From UBA1756 sp045132235 (lineage in GTDB: Bacteria > Bacteroidota > Bacteroidia > Bacteroidales > WCHB1-69): 64,000 bases of DNA. Shown here piece by piece: positions 1 to 8,652 of this stretch; position 1 is the first letter of the stretch, and every line of letters begins with the position of its first letter. The translations under genes and the position numbers were made by a program. The DNA is taken from the NCBI GenBank assembly GCA_045132235.1, contig JBGURX010000051.1, positions 21,476-85,475 on the forward strand, written 5' to 3'. The notes beneath the pieces are model-generated. The model saw only the letters and a list, made by a program, of their open reading frames with translations. It searched no databases and was not told the origin of the DNA.

Positions 1-55
1 TCGCTGCAACTTGACTTTAAAATTTTGATTTACACAGTTTTAATCGTATTAAAAC

Positions 56-1258
56 GTGCTGGAAAATAGTCCACACACCCCTAAGGGCACGTCCGATGTC
101 CACCTCCACGTGGCCATACCGGCCATGGACGAGCAGGAGTGGCTGCCGCGCACCCTCAACTGCATCGCACAGCAGCTTACCTCCCACCCTTTCACCGTTT
201 ATATCTGTATCAACCAGCCCGACGAGTGGTGGGGCATGGCCGACAAGGTGGAGATATGCCGTCACAACGCCGACCTGCTACGGTGGGTGGAGGCGTACCG
301 CTTGCATGCCCCCTTCCCGATAGAGATTATCGATCGCGCCACTGCCGGCAAGGGCTGGCAGGGCAAGAAGCGCGGGGTGGGCTGGGCGCGGAAGACCCTC
401 TTCGACCGCATCCTGTCGGTGGCGGGCGAGCGCGACCTCGTCGTCAGCATGGATGCCGACACGGAGTTCGGGGCCGGCTATTTCGAGTCGGTGGCCCACA
501 ACCTCGCCCAGCATCCGCGCTGGGTGGCTTTGTCGGTGCCCTACTACCACCGGCTCACCGGCGAGGAGGCGAAGGACCGGGCCATCCTGCGGTATGAGAT
601 TTACATGCGGCACTATGCCCTCCACCTGCTGGAGATCGGCAGTCCGTATGCCTTCACCGCCATCGGCAGTGCCATTGTGGTGCGGGCGGCGGCATTGCGC
701 AAGATCGGCGGCATCACGCCGGTGCAGAGCGGCGAGGATTTCTACCTGCTGCAGAAACTCCGCAAGATGGGCGAGGTGGGCACGTGGAATGCCGAATGCG
801 TATATCCCGCCGCCCGCTACTCCGACCGCGTCGCCTTCGGCACGGGGCCGGCCATGATGAGGGGGGCCGCCGGCAACTGGGAGAGCTACCCGCTCTACAG
901 CGCGGCCTCGTTCCAGAAGATTGCCGACACCTACCGCCAGATCGACCGCCTCTACACGGAAGACATCGACAACGACTTCATCCGTTTCCTGCAGGCGCAG
1001 TTCAAGACCGCCGACCTGTGGGGACCGCTGCGTGCCAACGCCCGCACGGTGGAGCAGTTCCGCCACAGCTTCCACGAGAAAGCCGACGGGCTGCGCATCC
1101 TGCAGTTCCTGCGGCAGGAGCACCAGCGGGAGGGTGCCTCAGCGGAAGAGCGCGCCATAGAAGGGCTTTCCACCGAAGCGTTGGCCCGCCTCCGCGACGA
1201 GCTGTTCGAAAAGGAGATGGAGAGGAGGAGAAAAACCTCTATACCCGACGGGCAATAG
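56..1258 (+). CDS. Family 2 glycosyltransferase (GT-A fold)
   Basis: A 400-residue protein starting at GTG, the first start codon in this frame in the window. The N-terminus (VAIPAMDEQEWLPRTL) has the usual GT2 opening strand and acidic loop. A DxD-type motif (MDADTEF, about residues 133-139) would bind the metal and sugar nucleotide. EDFYLL near residue 229 fits the catalytic-base region. No membrane segment or signal peptide is evident, so it probably acts in the cytoplasm on a membrane-bound or soluble acceptor. The last ~40 residues are charged and coiled-coil-like. Donor and acceptor cannot be told from sequence. It converges on ssb, and upstream context lies outside the window. GC content is higher than in its neighbours. 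Confidence 0.85.
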   Translation: MLENSPHTPKGTSDVHLHVAIPAMDEQEWLPRTLNCIAQQLTSHPFTVYICINQPDEWWGMADKVEICRHNADLLRWVEAYRLHAPFPIEIIDRATAGKGWQGKKRGVGWARKTLFDRILSVAGERDLVVSMDADTEFGAGYFESVAHNLAQHPRWVALSVPYYHRLTGEEAKDRAILRYEIYMRHYALHLLEIGSPYAFTAIGSAIVVRAAALRKIGGITPVQSGEDFYLLQKLRKMGEVGTWNAECVYPAARYSDRVAFGTGPAMMRGAAGNWESYPLYSAASFQKIADTYRQIDRLYTEDIDNDFIRFLQAQFKTADLWGPLRANARTVEQFRHSFHEKADGLRILQFLRQEHQREGASAEERAIEGLSTEALARLRDELFEKEMERRRKTSIPDGQ

Positions 1259-1280
1259 TAAGTCATGTTCAGAAGTCCCT

Positions 1281-1306
1281 CGACCTCCCCTTAGAAGGGA
1301 AGGTCG
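1281..1306. terminator. Hairpin spanning the ssb stop codon, between convergent genes
   Basis: A 6-bp outer stem (CGACCT/AGGTCG) and an inner CCCTT/AAGGG stem, separated by one mismatch, cover the last codons and stop of ssb. The position between two convergent genes suggests bidirectional termination. No U tract follows on either strand, so this is an inference from structure and position. Confidence 0.4.
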
Positions 1307-1713
1307 TCGCCAGGCGTGGGCTCGGGATTCGAGAAGCTGACAGGTTCGGCGTTCTCCACCTTCTGCTCGGTGGACTTGCCGTCGCCGCGCGAACCCAACA
1401 TGGTGACCGCATCGGCGATGATTTCAGTAAAATACTTTTTCACACCGTTCTCCTCCCAGTTTCGGGTACGAAGACGCCCCTCCACATACAAGAGCTTGCC
1501 CTTGGTGAAATACTTTTCCGCAATGTCGGCCAGCGACCGCCAGCACGCAATGTTGTGCCACTCCGTGTACTCCTTGCGGTTGCCCTGCTTGTCTTTGTAG
1601 TTCTCGGATGTGGCCAGCGTGAAACTGACTTTCTTCATTCCACCTTCAAAAACGCGGGTTTCGGGATCTTTTCCAACATTCCCGATGAGAATAACTTTGT
1701 TTACTCCAGACAT
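1291..1713 (-). CDS. ssb: Single-stranded DNA-binding protein
   Basis: A 140-residue SSB that coats single-stranded DNA during replication, recombination and repair. The OB fold fills about residues 4-105, with the hallmark NKVILIGNVGKDPE start, the EWHNI...W core and the KGKLLYVEGRLRTR strand. A short disordered linker leads to the acidic tip DDLPF, which recruits partner enzymes. The length is slightly below the family norm because the linker is short. It has its own TAnnTTTG promoter about 37 nt upstream of the start, so it is probably transcribed independently of gldB. In flavobacteria ssb also sits beside gliding genes (gldD/gldE). Confidence 0.96.
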   Translation of the reverse strand: MSGVNKVILIGNVGKDPETRVFEGGMKKVSFTLATSENYKDKQGNRKEYTEWHNIACWRSLADIAEKYFTKGKLLYVEGRLRTRNWEENGVKKYFTEIIADAVTMLGSRGDGKSTEQKVENAEPVSFSNPEPTPGDDLPF

Positions 1714-1749
1714 GATGATGAGTTTTAATTAGTAATAAAATTAACACCG

Positions 1750-1757
1750 CAAAGATA
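1750..1757 (-). promoter_or_regulatory. Bacteroidota -7 element for ssb
   Basis: The minus strand reads TATCTTTG, matching the TAnnTTTG consensus, upstream of ssb. The 17-bp context (TTAACACCGCAAAGATA on the plus strand) recurs exactly at the promoter of the comM-like gene. Confidence 0.65.
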
Positions 1758-1817
1758 CAACAATTTTGTTAAAATATCATATCTTTGTAGAAATTTTTAG
1801 AAATATTTTAACTTATT

Positions 1818-2912
1818 CTATTTCTTGGGTTTATAACCCGATTTTTTTAACATTTCATTCATGTCCGTCATTTTCATCATCTCCTGAAGCGAAATTTCCG
1901 GATGATTTTCCATGAAATTGCAAACTATTTTCCATCCGATAAATGCCCCCATCCGGCCCGGCGAATCCTTAAAAGGCTTGGTCTCCGGCGCCACATCTAT
2001 CAAATGCTGCGCCACTTTGGCATCCTTGGAATATACCAACTCATTTTCAATCAAATAGTTCCACACATCCCCATGATGCTTTTCCGCCCACTGCAATTCC
2101 TCATCCGTGTAAGCAAAAATATCGGATAACGGCCGGTCTGGAAACAACATCTCTGTAAAATACAACACTTTGCCTGCCGCCAACATATTGTCCAGCAGCG
2201 TGATAGGCTCTTTGTTCGGCAACTGCTCCCACACCAGCACGTTGCGGAAACAGTCGATGACCAAGAAACGTTTCTCGCACTGCGCACGGATGTATTTGGG
2301 CAACGCCCCGTAATACTTGTTGTCTTTTCCTAAATACCAGTCCAAATGCAGAATCAAAGCCAGCTTCCCGTTGATTTCACACCCCTCCACCAACTTGGTG
2401 TACGAATCCGGATCGATGCCGCCCACCACGCTGTAAAATGCAGGTACTTGTGTATCAGGGAAATAGTAAATGTAACGCGCCAACGCACTCTTCAGCTCCG
2501 TCTCCACATCCTCCATATTGCCATACTGCTGGTTTACATATTTGTATAGCTCCACAAAATAGGGGTCAGCCAGAAACCCCTTCATCTGCCGCACCGCCTG
2601 CGGATAATGCCATGCCGTGGAGTCGATAAATATGCCATGGTACTTCTTGCCGAGCTTGCGAATGCCCTCCTGCAGATGGTTGGTGTCCAACTTGTACACA
2701 TCCTGATCGAAACGTATCACCTTCACCTTCAGGTTTTTCTCAATCTCAGCGAGCGTATCCTGCACCGCCTTGTCCTCCACCTGATACTTCCGCTGGTTCT
2801 CGCCCTCATGCTTGGGTTTTCTGTTTTTCTGCACCAACCATATAATCAGCACAGCAGCGAGTGCCGCCAAAAGCACGCCGCCGACAATCCACAAAATTCT
2901 CTTCTTATTCAT
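1818..2912 (-). CDS. gldB: Gliding motility/T9SS protein GldB
   Basis: A 364-residue GldB-family protein. GldB is a cell-envelope protein required for gliding and T9SS function in flavobacteria, of unknown biochemical activity. Family hallmarks are YYFPDTQVPAFYSV, the LHLDWYLGKDNKYY segment, and SPGRMGAFIGWKIV near the C-terminus followed by a YKPKK tail. I chose the ATG at 2912, which overlaps the gldD stop by 8 nt; an upstream in-frame TTG at 2927 is possible. Classical GldB is a lipoprotein, but here the N-terminus is an uncleaved-looking membrane anchor (about residues 6-28) with no lipobox cysteine. It lies in a tight leftward cluster with gldD and the FKBP gene. Confidence 0.92.
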   Translation of the reverse strand: MNKKRILWIVGGVLLAALAAVLIIWLVQKNRKPKHEGENQRKYQVEDKAVQDTLAEIEKNLKVKVIRFDQDVYKLDTNHLQEGIRKLGKKYHGIFIDSTAWHYPQAVRQMKGFLADPYFVELYKYVNQQYGNMEDVETELKSALARYIYYFPDTQVPAFYSVVGGIDPDSYTKLVEGCEINGKLALILHLDWYLGKDNKYYGALPKYIRAQCEKRFLVIDCFRNVLVWEQLPNKEPITLLDNMLAAGKVLYFTEMLFPDRPLSDIFAYTDEELQWAEKHHGDVWNYLIENELVYSKDAKVAQHLIDVAPETKPFKDSPGRMGAFIGWKIVCNFMENHPEISLQEMMKMTDMNEMLKKSGYKPKK

Positions 2913-3510
2913 TATTTTTCCATTCAAAAGTCTGAATCATGTGCAGGGCATCATCGCGGATGAAGTCGATGACCGGCTGCACCGAATCGTTGTTGGGCGT
3001 AAAATGAAAATAGAGGGTGGCGCGCAAAAAATTGTGCTCCTCGTCGGTCATCCAGTAATGGAACGGACAGGCCACCTCCTTACCATATATATCATAGAAC
3101 AGCCCGCTGACATGCTCCTTCGCACCCAGCTCGCGGAAATCGCGGGTGGTGACACCCGACGCCTTCTGGTAATGGTACTCCACAAAATCGCGGTCAGCGA
3201 ACATCAGGCGGGTGAGGGCGGCACTGTCTTTCGCCCACTTGTACAGCATCTCAAGGGAGGCATTTTGACGCGGATAGTGGATGAGCACCCACGTGGCGGT
3301 GTCGGAAGTGCGATCCACCTGATACTGGGCGCTTTTGGAATACTCAAAAGTGAAAGGCAAGGCCGCCGTGTCGAAAGCCTGGTACTCACGCGACGGCAGT
3401 TCGAGCCGGAAATAGCCCACCGGTTTGGGCTGCTCCATATCCTCTCCTCCGGCATGGCATCCCGCAAAAAGCAACGCCATCAGCATCCATAGGAAAATTG
3501 TTTTTTTCAT
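2905..3510 (-). CDS. gldD: Gliding motility lipoprotein GldD
   Basis: A 201-residue lipoprotein of the GldD family, needed for gliding and T9SS activity in flavobacteria. The signal peptide ends in a lipobox with acylated Cys18 (LLFAGC). The family-defining PKPVGYFRLELP motif follows at about residues 29-40. The FHYWMTDE segment and the C-terminal DSVQPVIDFIRDDALHMI helix are also typical. Length is normal. It overlaps gldB and follows the FKBP gene by 21 nt, so the cluster is probably co-transcribed. The usual partner gldE is not in the window. Confidence 0.94.
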   Translation of the reverse strand: MKKTIFLWMLMALLFAGCHAGGEDMEQPKPVGYFRLELPSREYQAFDTAALPFTFEYSKSAQYQVDRTSDTATWVLIHYPRQNASLEMLYKWAKDSAALTRLMFADRDFVEYHYQKASGVTTRDFRELGAKEHVSGLFYDIYGKEVACPFHYWMTDEEHNFLRATLYFHFTPNNDSVQPVIDFIRDDALHMIQTFEWKNNE

Positions 3511-3531
3511 TACAAAATGATTATCAATAAT

Positions 3532-4086
3532 TTATTGAACATCAGTAATTTCTATTGTCATTGCAAGACTCACCTTGCCACGGATGCGCTCGCCGTCGCC
3601 AGCCACCCCGTAACCCAAGAAGGAGGGAATGACCACGTGTGCCTTGCCGCCTTTCCGCAGCGATTTCACCGCCTCGTTCAACCCTGCCACCTCGTCCGAC
3701 TTGTCCACCTTGAACGTCTTGGGGCCTTGCCTTTTCGAGCTATACACCGTGTCGCCCGTCAGCAGACAGGTCGTATATTCCAGTGTCACAACATCTTCCG
3801 GCTGAATCTTCCGGCCACTCCCCTCTTCCAGCACCTCCACACGCAAACCGTTGCCCCTGCGCTCGGTTTTCCATCCATACCGCTGGATGAAAAACTCAAT
3901 GTCCTCATCCTCACGGGCGGCATTCACACTGTTCCAGTCCATCGCAGCCTCCTCGCCCTTCTTCTGGTGCGACTTGGCCTCAAACTCCGCATACTTGTCG
4001 TCAGCATTGCCAGAAACCTTTTTCTCTCCACATCCACACAACGCCAAAGCAAGCGCAAAGATACTGATGAACAACCATTTATTCAT
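3532..4086 (-). CDS. gldI: FKBP-type peptidyl-prolyl isomerase lipoprotein (GldI-like)
   Basis: A 184-residue lipoprotein that should catalyse proline cis-trans isomerisation in envelope or secreted proteins. The signal peptide ends at the lipobox ALCGC (Cys19 acylated). The FKBP domain covers about residues 80-184, with the typical VTLEYTTCLLTGDTVYSS entry, the KGGKAHVVIPSFLGYG core and a final VSLAMTIEITDV strand. GldI of flavobacteria is a lipoprotein FKBP in the gliding machinery. Adjacency to gldD and gldB supports the same role, but the symbol rests on context. The start overlaps the upstream stop in a TAATG arrangement, suggesting translational coupling. Confidence 0.82.
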   Translation of the reverse strand: MNKWLFISIFALALALCGCGEKKVSGNADDKYAEFEAKSHQKKGEEAAMDWNSVNAAREDEDIEFFIQRYGWKTERRGNGLRVEVLEEGSGRKIQPEDVVTLEYTTCLLTGDTVYSSKRQGPKTFKVDKSDEVAGLNEAVKSLRKGGKAHVVIPSFLGYGVAGDGERIRGKVSLAMTIEITDVQ

Positions 4087-5126
4087 TATTCAAAATTTTC
4101 CGGACTTAAAATCTCACGATACTCCTTCATCACTTTCTCAAAATATTTCAACGTATTTTCCAGCGTATCGTACCAGAAAGCTGCAGAGGCGTTCTTGTGT
4201 CCGCCGCCGTTGAAATGCATGCGGGCAAACTGGTTGACATCGAAATTTCCTTTCGAACGGAACGACACACGGATGCAATCCTCCCGTTCGGTGAAGAATG
4301 CCGTAAACTGGATGCCTTTGAGGGAAAGTCCGTAATTGACAAAACCCTCCGTATCGCCCACCACATAGCCATTATCCTTCAAATCCTTCATTGTGAGATA
4401 CATATAGGTGGTGGAGATGGGACGCATCACCTTGAGCCGCTGCGACAGACAGAGGCCGAGCAGCTTGATACGGCTCTCGTTGTAATTGTCATATACTCTG
4501 CGATGGATGGACTCGCCATCAATTCCCTTCTTCATCAACTCACTGATAATGAGGTATGTTTTGGGATTATTACACATGTAGCTGAGCGAGCCGGTGTCGG
4601 TAATCATGCCCACATAGATGCAGGTGGCCACCGTAGCGGTAATCTGCTCTTTGGAGGTTGCTATTTTGGAAAGAAATTGATAGACCAGCTCACAGGAGGA
4701 GGTGGTCTTTGTGGTGGAGAACATCACATCGCAGTCGAAAACTGGCGAAAGATGGTGGTCGATGAGCACCTTGAAAGCCTTGCAGCTGTCGATGGCGGGC
4801 TCGAGGGCGGCACCGCTGCGGTGCGACGCATTCATATCCACCACAAACAGCATGTCGGCCTGCTCCAGCGCACGCTTGGCTTTGCCCATGCTTTTTTCAG
4901 CGATGATCACCTCCTCCATGCCAGGCATCCAGCGAAGAAATGCCGACACAGGGTTGGGCAGCACCACCGTAACCTCAAAACCCTGACGGGTAAAAAACTG
5001 ATAGAGCGCCAAAGAGGATCCCACGGCGTCGCCATCGGGATTGAAATGCGAAATGATAGCAATCTTACGGGTGGTTTTCAGCTTTTCGGCCACCTTCCCG
5101 ATTTTAGCATAAGTGAACAGACTCAT
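4086..5126 (-). CDS. DHH/DHHA1 phosphoesterase, NrnA-like
   Basis: A 346-residue member of the DHH superfamily. NrnA proteins degrade short oligoribonucleotides and dephosphorylate pAp. DHH motifs visible are SHFNPDGDAVGSSL (motif I, about residues 26-39), the VDMNASHR segment (motif II), and LIDHHLSP (motif III, DHH). The DHHA1 domain carries the FNGGGHKNASA motif near residues 305-315, which binds the nucleotide. No signal peptide, so it is cytoplasmic. It is the first gene of the leftward cluster leading to gldB, preceded by a TAnnTTTG element. It shares one base with the FKBP start codon. Confidence 0.9.
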   Translation of the reverse strand: MSLFTYAKIGKVAEKLKTTRKIAIISHFNPDGDAVGSSLALYQFFTRQGFEVTVVLPNPVSAFLRWMPGMEEVIIAEKSMGKAKRALEQADMLFVVDMNASHRSGAALEPAIDSCKAFKVLIDHHLSPVFDCDVMFSTTKTTSSCELVYQFLSKIATSKEQITATVATCIYVGMITDTGSLSYMCNNPKTYLIISELMKKGIDGESIHRRVYDNYNESRIKLLGLCLSQRLKVMRPISTTYMYLTMKDLKDNGYVVGDTEGFVNYGLSLKGIQFTAFFTEREDCIRVSFRSKGNFDVNQFARMHFNGGGHKNASAAFWYDTLENTLKYFEKVMKEYREILSPENFE

Positions 5127-5146
5127 TTTCGTACATTAAGAAAGTG

Positions 5147-5154
5147 CAAAAATA
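5147..5154 (-). promoter_or_regulatory. -7 element for the DHH-gldI-gldD-gldB cluster
   Basis: The minus strand reads TATTTTTG (TAnnTTTG), about 20 nt upstream of the DHH gene start, in the divergent region facing the Omp85-like gene. Confidence 0.6.
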
Positions 5155-5192
5155 CATCTTTTTCATGGGTTAACGTATTTTTCATTGAAAAA

Positions 5193-5222
5193 TTGGGAGT
5201 TTGTCAAATTATATTATCTTTG
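5193..5222 (+). promoter_or_regulatory. Promoter of the Omp85-like gene (-33 TTG, -7 TATCTTTG)
   Basis: TTG at 5193-5195 and TATCTTTG at 5215-5222 are separated by exactly 19 nt, matching the Bacteroidota primary sigma consensus. The start codon is 21 nt downstream of the -7 element. Confidence 0.7.
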
Positions 5223-5243
5223 CAAAACTTAAAAAAACTTAAA

Positions 5244-6710
5244 ATGAAAATCCTCCGTTGGCTATTGATAGCCACTTTATCATTTTGTTTTTCTGGGATT
5301 TACGCTTCAGAAATTGACAGCACCAATATCCTTTCAACCCCCAAAGACAGCGTAAAAGTAAAGCCAAAAAAAGAAAAAGACCCCGACCGGAAGCGCAAGG
5401 GATGGACCTTCGGCATCCTGCCCAGTGTGGCCTACGACGCCGACCTCGGCTTCCAGTACGGTGCACTCACCAACATCTACTACTTCGGCGACGGTAGCAC
5501 CTATCCCGAGTACCTGCACTCGATTTATGCGGAAGCGGCCTACACCACCCGCAACTACGGGCTTTTCAGACTTTCATATGACTCGAAATACGCGATTCCC
5601 AACCACCGCCTTACCGTTGACCTCGTCTATATGCCTGACGCCATGTGCGACTTTTACGGCTACAACGGCTATACCTCCGTGTTCAACAACCGATGGCGCG
5701 ATTCCAAGCATTTCACATCGGAAGAGGGTTACAAGAGCCGAGCCTTTTACAAGATGAAGCGCGACTTGTTCCGGGCCGCCGCCGACATACAGGGACCCAT
5801 CGGCGGCAACTGGTACTGGAACGCCGGAGTGGGCTTCCTCGGCTACCTGCTCAACTCGGTGGACATCGACATGCTCAACAGAGGGAAGAAGCCCGAGAAG
5901 CAGCTGCCCGACATTCCCGGTCTGTACGACAAGTACGTGCAGTGGGGGCTCATCGGGGCCAACGAGCGGTACGGCGGCATGCACCCCTACCTGCGCGGCG
6001 GCATCACCTACGACAGCCGCGACCGGCAGACCAACCCCACCCACGGCATCTACGCCGATGCCTTCCTTACCTACACAGCCGGCTTCAACACCCAGAAATT
6101 CGGCGACCAGCGCGAGTTCAACAACCTGCGCTTCAACTTCACCTTCCGCCACTATGTACCTATCTATCAGGATTATGTCGCCTTCGCCTACCGTCTCGCC
6201 ACGCAACTGACGGTGGCGGGAAAAAGCCCTTTCTATATGAACAGCTACTGGAACACGCTTTATATACAACGTGTTCTGTATGAAGGACTGGGCGGCTGCA
6301 ACACCCTGCGCGGACTGCTGCGCAACCGCGTGCTGGCCGACGGCTTCGCCTTCGCCAACGTCGAATTCCGCTTCAAAGTGTGCAAGTTCCACGTCAAGAA
6401 AGAGAACTTTTACATCGGCCTCAACCCCTTCCTCGATGCCGGCATGGTGCTGCAACCCTACGACATCGATGAGAATGAACTGAGAAAGGACATCGCCGCC
6501 AACGACCCCGACTTCGACCTCAACGAGCTGAAAGACTACTTCAACTTCGACAAGAAAGCCATCTACCGGCCGCATCTTTCCGCCGGTATCGGTCTGAAGA
6601 TTGCCATGAACGACAACTTCGTGTTGTCGGTAGATTGGGCCGTGCCGTTCAACAAGCAGGACAACGCCAGCATGGCCAACCTGTACGTGAAAATCGGTTA
6701 TATGTTCTAA
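5244..6710 (+). CDS. Outer-membrane beta-barrel protein, Omp85/surface-antigen type
   Basis: A 488-residue protein with a cleavable signal peptide (about residues 1-21, ending near IYAS). The ATG at 5244 was chosen because it gives the signal peptide and lies just after a good promoter. A lysine-rich linker follows (about 35-50), then a long barrel of amphipathic strands: GGITYDSRDRQTNPTHG is the D15/BamA-like hairpin pattern, and LGGCNTLRGLLRNR resembles the loop-6 (V)RG(Y/F) region. There are no POTRA domains, so it is not a full BamA. It probably acts as a porin-like or lipid/protein-handling channel in the outer membrane. The gene is followed after 22 nt by a DUF819 gene and is probably co-transcribed. 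Confidence 0.78.
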   Translation: MKILRWLLIATLSFCFSGIYASEIDSTNILSTPKDSVKVKPKKEKDPDRKRKGWTFGILPSVAYDADLGFQYGALTNIYYFGDGSTYPEYLHSIYAEAAYTTRNYGLFRLSYDSKYAIPNHRLTVDLVYMPDAMCDFYGYNGYTSVFNNRWRDSKHFTSEEGYKSRAFYKMKRDLFRAAADIQGPIGGNWYWNAGVGFLGYLLNSVDIDMLNRGKKPEKQLPDIPGLYDKYVQWGLIGANERYGGMHPYLRGGITYDSRDRQTNPTHGIYADAFLTYTAGFNTQKFGDQREFNNLRFNFTFRHYVPIYQDYVAFAYRLATQLTVAGKSPFYMNSYWNTLYIQRVLYEGLGGCNTLRGLLRNRVLADGFAFANVEFRFKVCKFHVKKENFYIGLNPFLDAGMVLQPYDIDENELRKDIAANDPDFDLNELKDYFNFDKKAIYRPHLSAGIGLKIAMNDNFVLSVDWAVPFNKQDNASMANLYVKIGYMF

Positions 6711-6732
6711 TTTCCAAGTAAACTGATTCACC

Positions 6733-7905
6733 ATGAAAGTCGCGCTCATCACTGCCGGATATTTCATCTTTCCCATTGTCATCATCCTGTTGTTCAGCCG
6801 TTACAAATGGGCGAAAGCGGCGGGAACCGTCATCCTCGCCTACGCGGTGGGCATCATCCCCGCGCTGTTCGGCCTCACTCATTTTGAACCCGGCAGCACG
6901 GGGCTCAGCATCCAGAAGACCATCATGAACCTCACGGTACCCATCGCCATCCCGCTGATGCTCTTCAACTGCAACTTCAAGCTGTGGACCAAGTCGCTGC
7001 CGAAGACCGCCGCGGCGCTGGGGGGCGGACTGGCGGCCGTGCTCATCGCCGTAGTGAGCGGATTTTTCATCTTCCGGCACGCAGGAGTCAGCGACATCGC
7101 CAACGTGTCGGCCATGATGACCGGCATCTACACCGGTGGCACCATGAACTTCAACGCCCTCGGCGCGGCCCTGCATGTGGATCCCACCACCATGGCCACC
7201 GTGCTGGCCTTCGAGATGATTGTCACCTTCCCCGTCATCATGTTCATCGTGGGCGGCGGCTACAAAGTTTTCCGCAAACTCCTCCCCTACCGCGATGACA
7301 ACACCTCTGCCGAAACCGACGCCTCCAGCGACCTTGAACACGGTGTGGAGCAGTACGGCGACCTGCTGCGGTGGAAAGTCTTCCTGCGCTCGCTCATCGG
7401 CCTCGCCATCTCCATCGGCTTCCTCGCCGTCGGCGCAGGTCTCTCGCTGCTCATCACCGGCGGACTGAACGAGCTGGTCATCATCCTCACCATCACCACA
7501 CTATCCATCATCGCCTCCTTCTCCAAAAAAATACGGGAAATCCCCAAGACCTTCGAATTGGGCATGTTCTTCATCCTCGTCTTCAGCGTGGTGGTGGCCT
7601 CGCAGTTCGACCTCCAGAGCCTCGACTCGGGATCGCTCATCATCGGCGGCTTCCTGCTGTTCATCATCGTGGCGGCCACCCTGCTGCACCTGCTGTTCTG
7701 CCGCATCTTCAAAGTCAGCGGCGACCTCTTCTGCGTGGCGCTGGTGGCCCTGCTCTGCTCGCCGCCGTTCGTGCCGCCTGTCGTGGGCGCCATGGGCAAC
7801 AAAAAAGTGCTCATCAGCGGCATTGTCATCGGGCTTATCGGCTACGCCATAGGTACTTATATCGGCGTGGCGTTGGCCTACGGACTGGGCGCTTTGGTGG
7901 GATAG
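6733..7905 (+). CDS. DUF819 family integral membrane protein
   Basis: A 390-residue polytopic protein with about 10-11 hydrophobic helices covering nearly the whole length. The most recognisable part is the SAMMTGIYTGGTMNFNALG segment (about residues 126-145), the glycine/asparagine-rich discontinuous helix typical of DUF819 (YjcL-like) proteins. A charged cytoplasmic loop (about residues 185-210) divides two halves of similar layout, as in inverted-repeat transporters. The substrate of the family is not established to my knowledge. It probably works in the inner membrane. The stop is followed by an AT-rich gap with a new promoter, so it likely ends its transcript. Confidence 0.85.
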   Translation: MKVALITAGYFIFPIVIILLFSRYKWAKAAGTVILAYAVGIIPALFGLTHFEPGSTGLSIQKTIMNLTVPIAIPLMLFNCNFKLWTKSLPKTAAALGGGLAAVLIAVVSGFFIFRHAGVSDIANVSAMMTGIYTGGTMNFNALGAALHVDPTTMATVLAFEMIVTFPVIMFIVGGGYKVFRKLLPYRDDNTSAETDASSDLEHGVEQYGDLLRWKVFLRSLIGLAISIGFLAVGAGLSLLITGGLNELVIILTITTLSIIASFSKKIREIPKTFELGMFFILVFSVVVASQFDLQSLDSGSLIIGGFLLFIIVAATLLHLLFCRIFKVSGDLFCVALVALLCSPPFVPPVVGAMGNKKVLISGIVIGLIGYAIGTYIGVALAYGLGALVG

Positions 7906-7925
7906 CCTACATTTCAGATTTTTTG

Positions 7926-7933
7926 TATATTTG
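7926..7933 (+). promoter_or_regulatory. -7 element for the lipoprotein/peptidase gene pair
   Basis: TATATTTG (TAnnTTTG) about 66 nt upstream of the lipoprotein start. No clear -33 element at the ideal spacing. Confidence 0.5.
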
Positions 7934-7999
7934 CAAATGATAAAAATATCTTTATCATTATACAAATATCTGAATATCAACAATTAATAATTTTATCAC

Positions 8000-8638
8000 A
8001 TGAAAAAAATCATCATTTCCGCTACTCTTTTCGTAGGGATGGCTCTCTTGTTTACCGCTTGTTCAGGCAATTTCTTGCAGGATGTCTTCAACCTCGTTTC
8101 GGGACATGCCCGCAGCACTGTCAAGGGAAATGAAACCGAAGAGTATGATTCGAGCATTGCAATGAATCTCACTAACATAGAGCATCCTTGCACGATGGGG
8201 CTCTGTACCTCCATGGAAATTGATGACCTGATGAATGCCTCCGGCGTGGAGGATTTGCAATTCCCCTTCATGGCCTACCGTCTTGTGGGATCGAAATTCT
8301 CAAACGGCTCCGACCTCACTGTCAACAATGTGCTGACGGAGGAAGATCTTGAGAATTTTGATTACAGAAGCTTGATTAATGGCAGATTTGCAGAGAACAA
8401 TGTGGTGGCTGTGGCCGTCAGTTCCACCCAGTATTATGTGATGAGTACAGGCAACATCCACCTGAAGAAAGTGAACAACAACAAAGTGGTTGGCGACTTC
8501 TCCGGCAATGCCTATTTCATTGACATTGAAGCCGAACCCAAACTTTCAGCAGAGCAGGTGAGTTTTTCCGGTGAGTTCAAGAGCCGTGTGATTCCGGTGA
8601 TGGATTGGCTGGTCAATTTGCAAGATAGTATTCAATAG
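8000..8638 (+). CDS. Hypothetical lipoprotein
   Basis: A 212-residue protein with a lipoprotein signal peptide (lipobox LLFTAC, Cys21). I do not recognise the mature domain. It has mixed alpha/beta character with short strands (VVAVAVSSTQYYVMSTG, NKVVGDFSGNAYFIDIE), no repeats and no membrane segment. It lies 14 nt upstream of a large T9SS cargo protein and shares its promoter, so the two may function together at the cell surface. That is inferred from spacing only. Confidence 0.7.
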   Translation: MKKIIISATLFVGMALLFTACSGNFLQDVFNLVSGHARSTVKGNETEEYDSSIAMNLTNIEHPCTMGLCTSMEIDDLMNASGVEDLQFPFMAYRLVGSKFSNGSDLTVNNVLTEEDLENFDYRSLINGRFAENNVVAVAVSSTQYYVMSTGNIHLKKVNNNKVVGDFSGNAYFIDIEAEPKLSAEQVSFSGEFKSRVIPVMDWLVNLQDSIQ

Positions 8639-8652
8639 TAATTTTTTTAGCG

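Noticed and set aside
1780..1787. TATCTTTG on the plus strand next to the ssb promoter
   Set aside because: It points into the gldB 3' end with no gene on that strand. Probably chance in AT-rich DNA; antisense transcription is possible but unsupported.
4197..5243. Upstream extension of the Omp85-like frame over the DHH gene
   Set aside because: The extension lies antisense to a well-recognised gene. The signal peptide and promoter fix the start at 5244.
5574..6785. 403-codon minus-strand frame opposite the Omp85-like gene
   Set aside because: Antisense shadow with valine/glycine/histidine-rich low-information sequence and no known domain.
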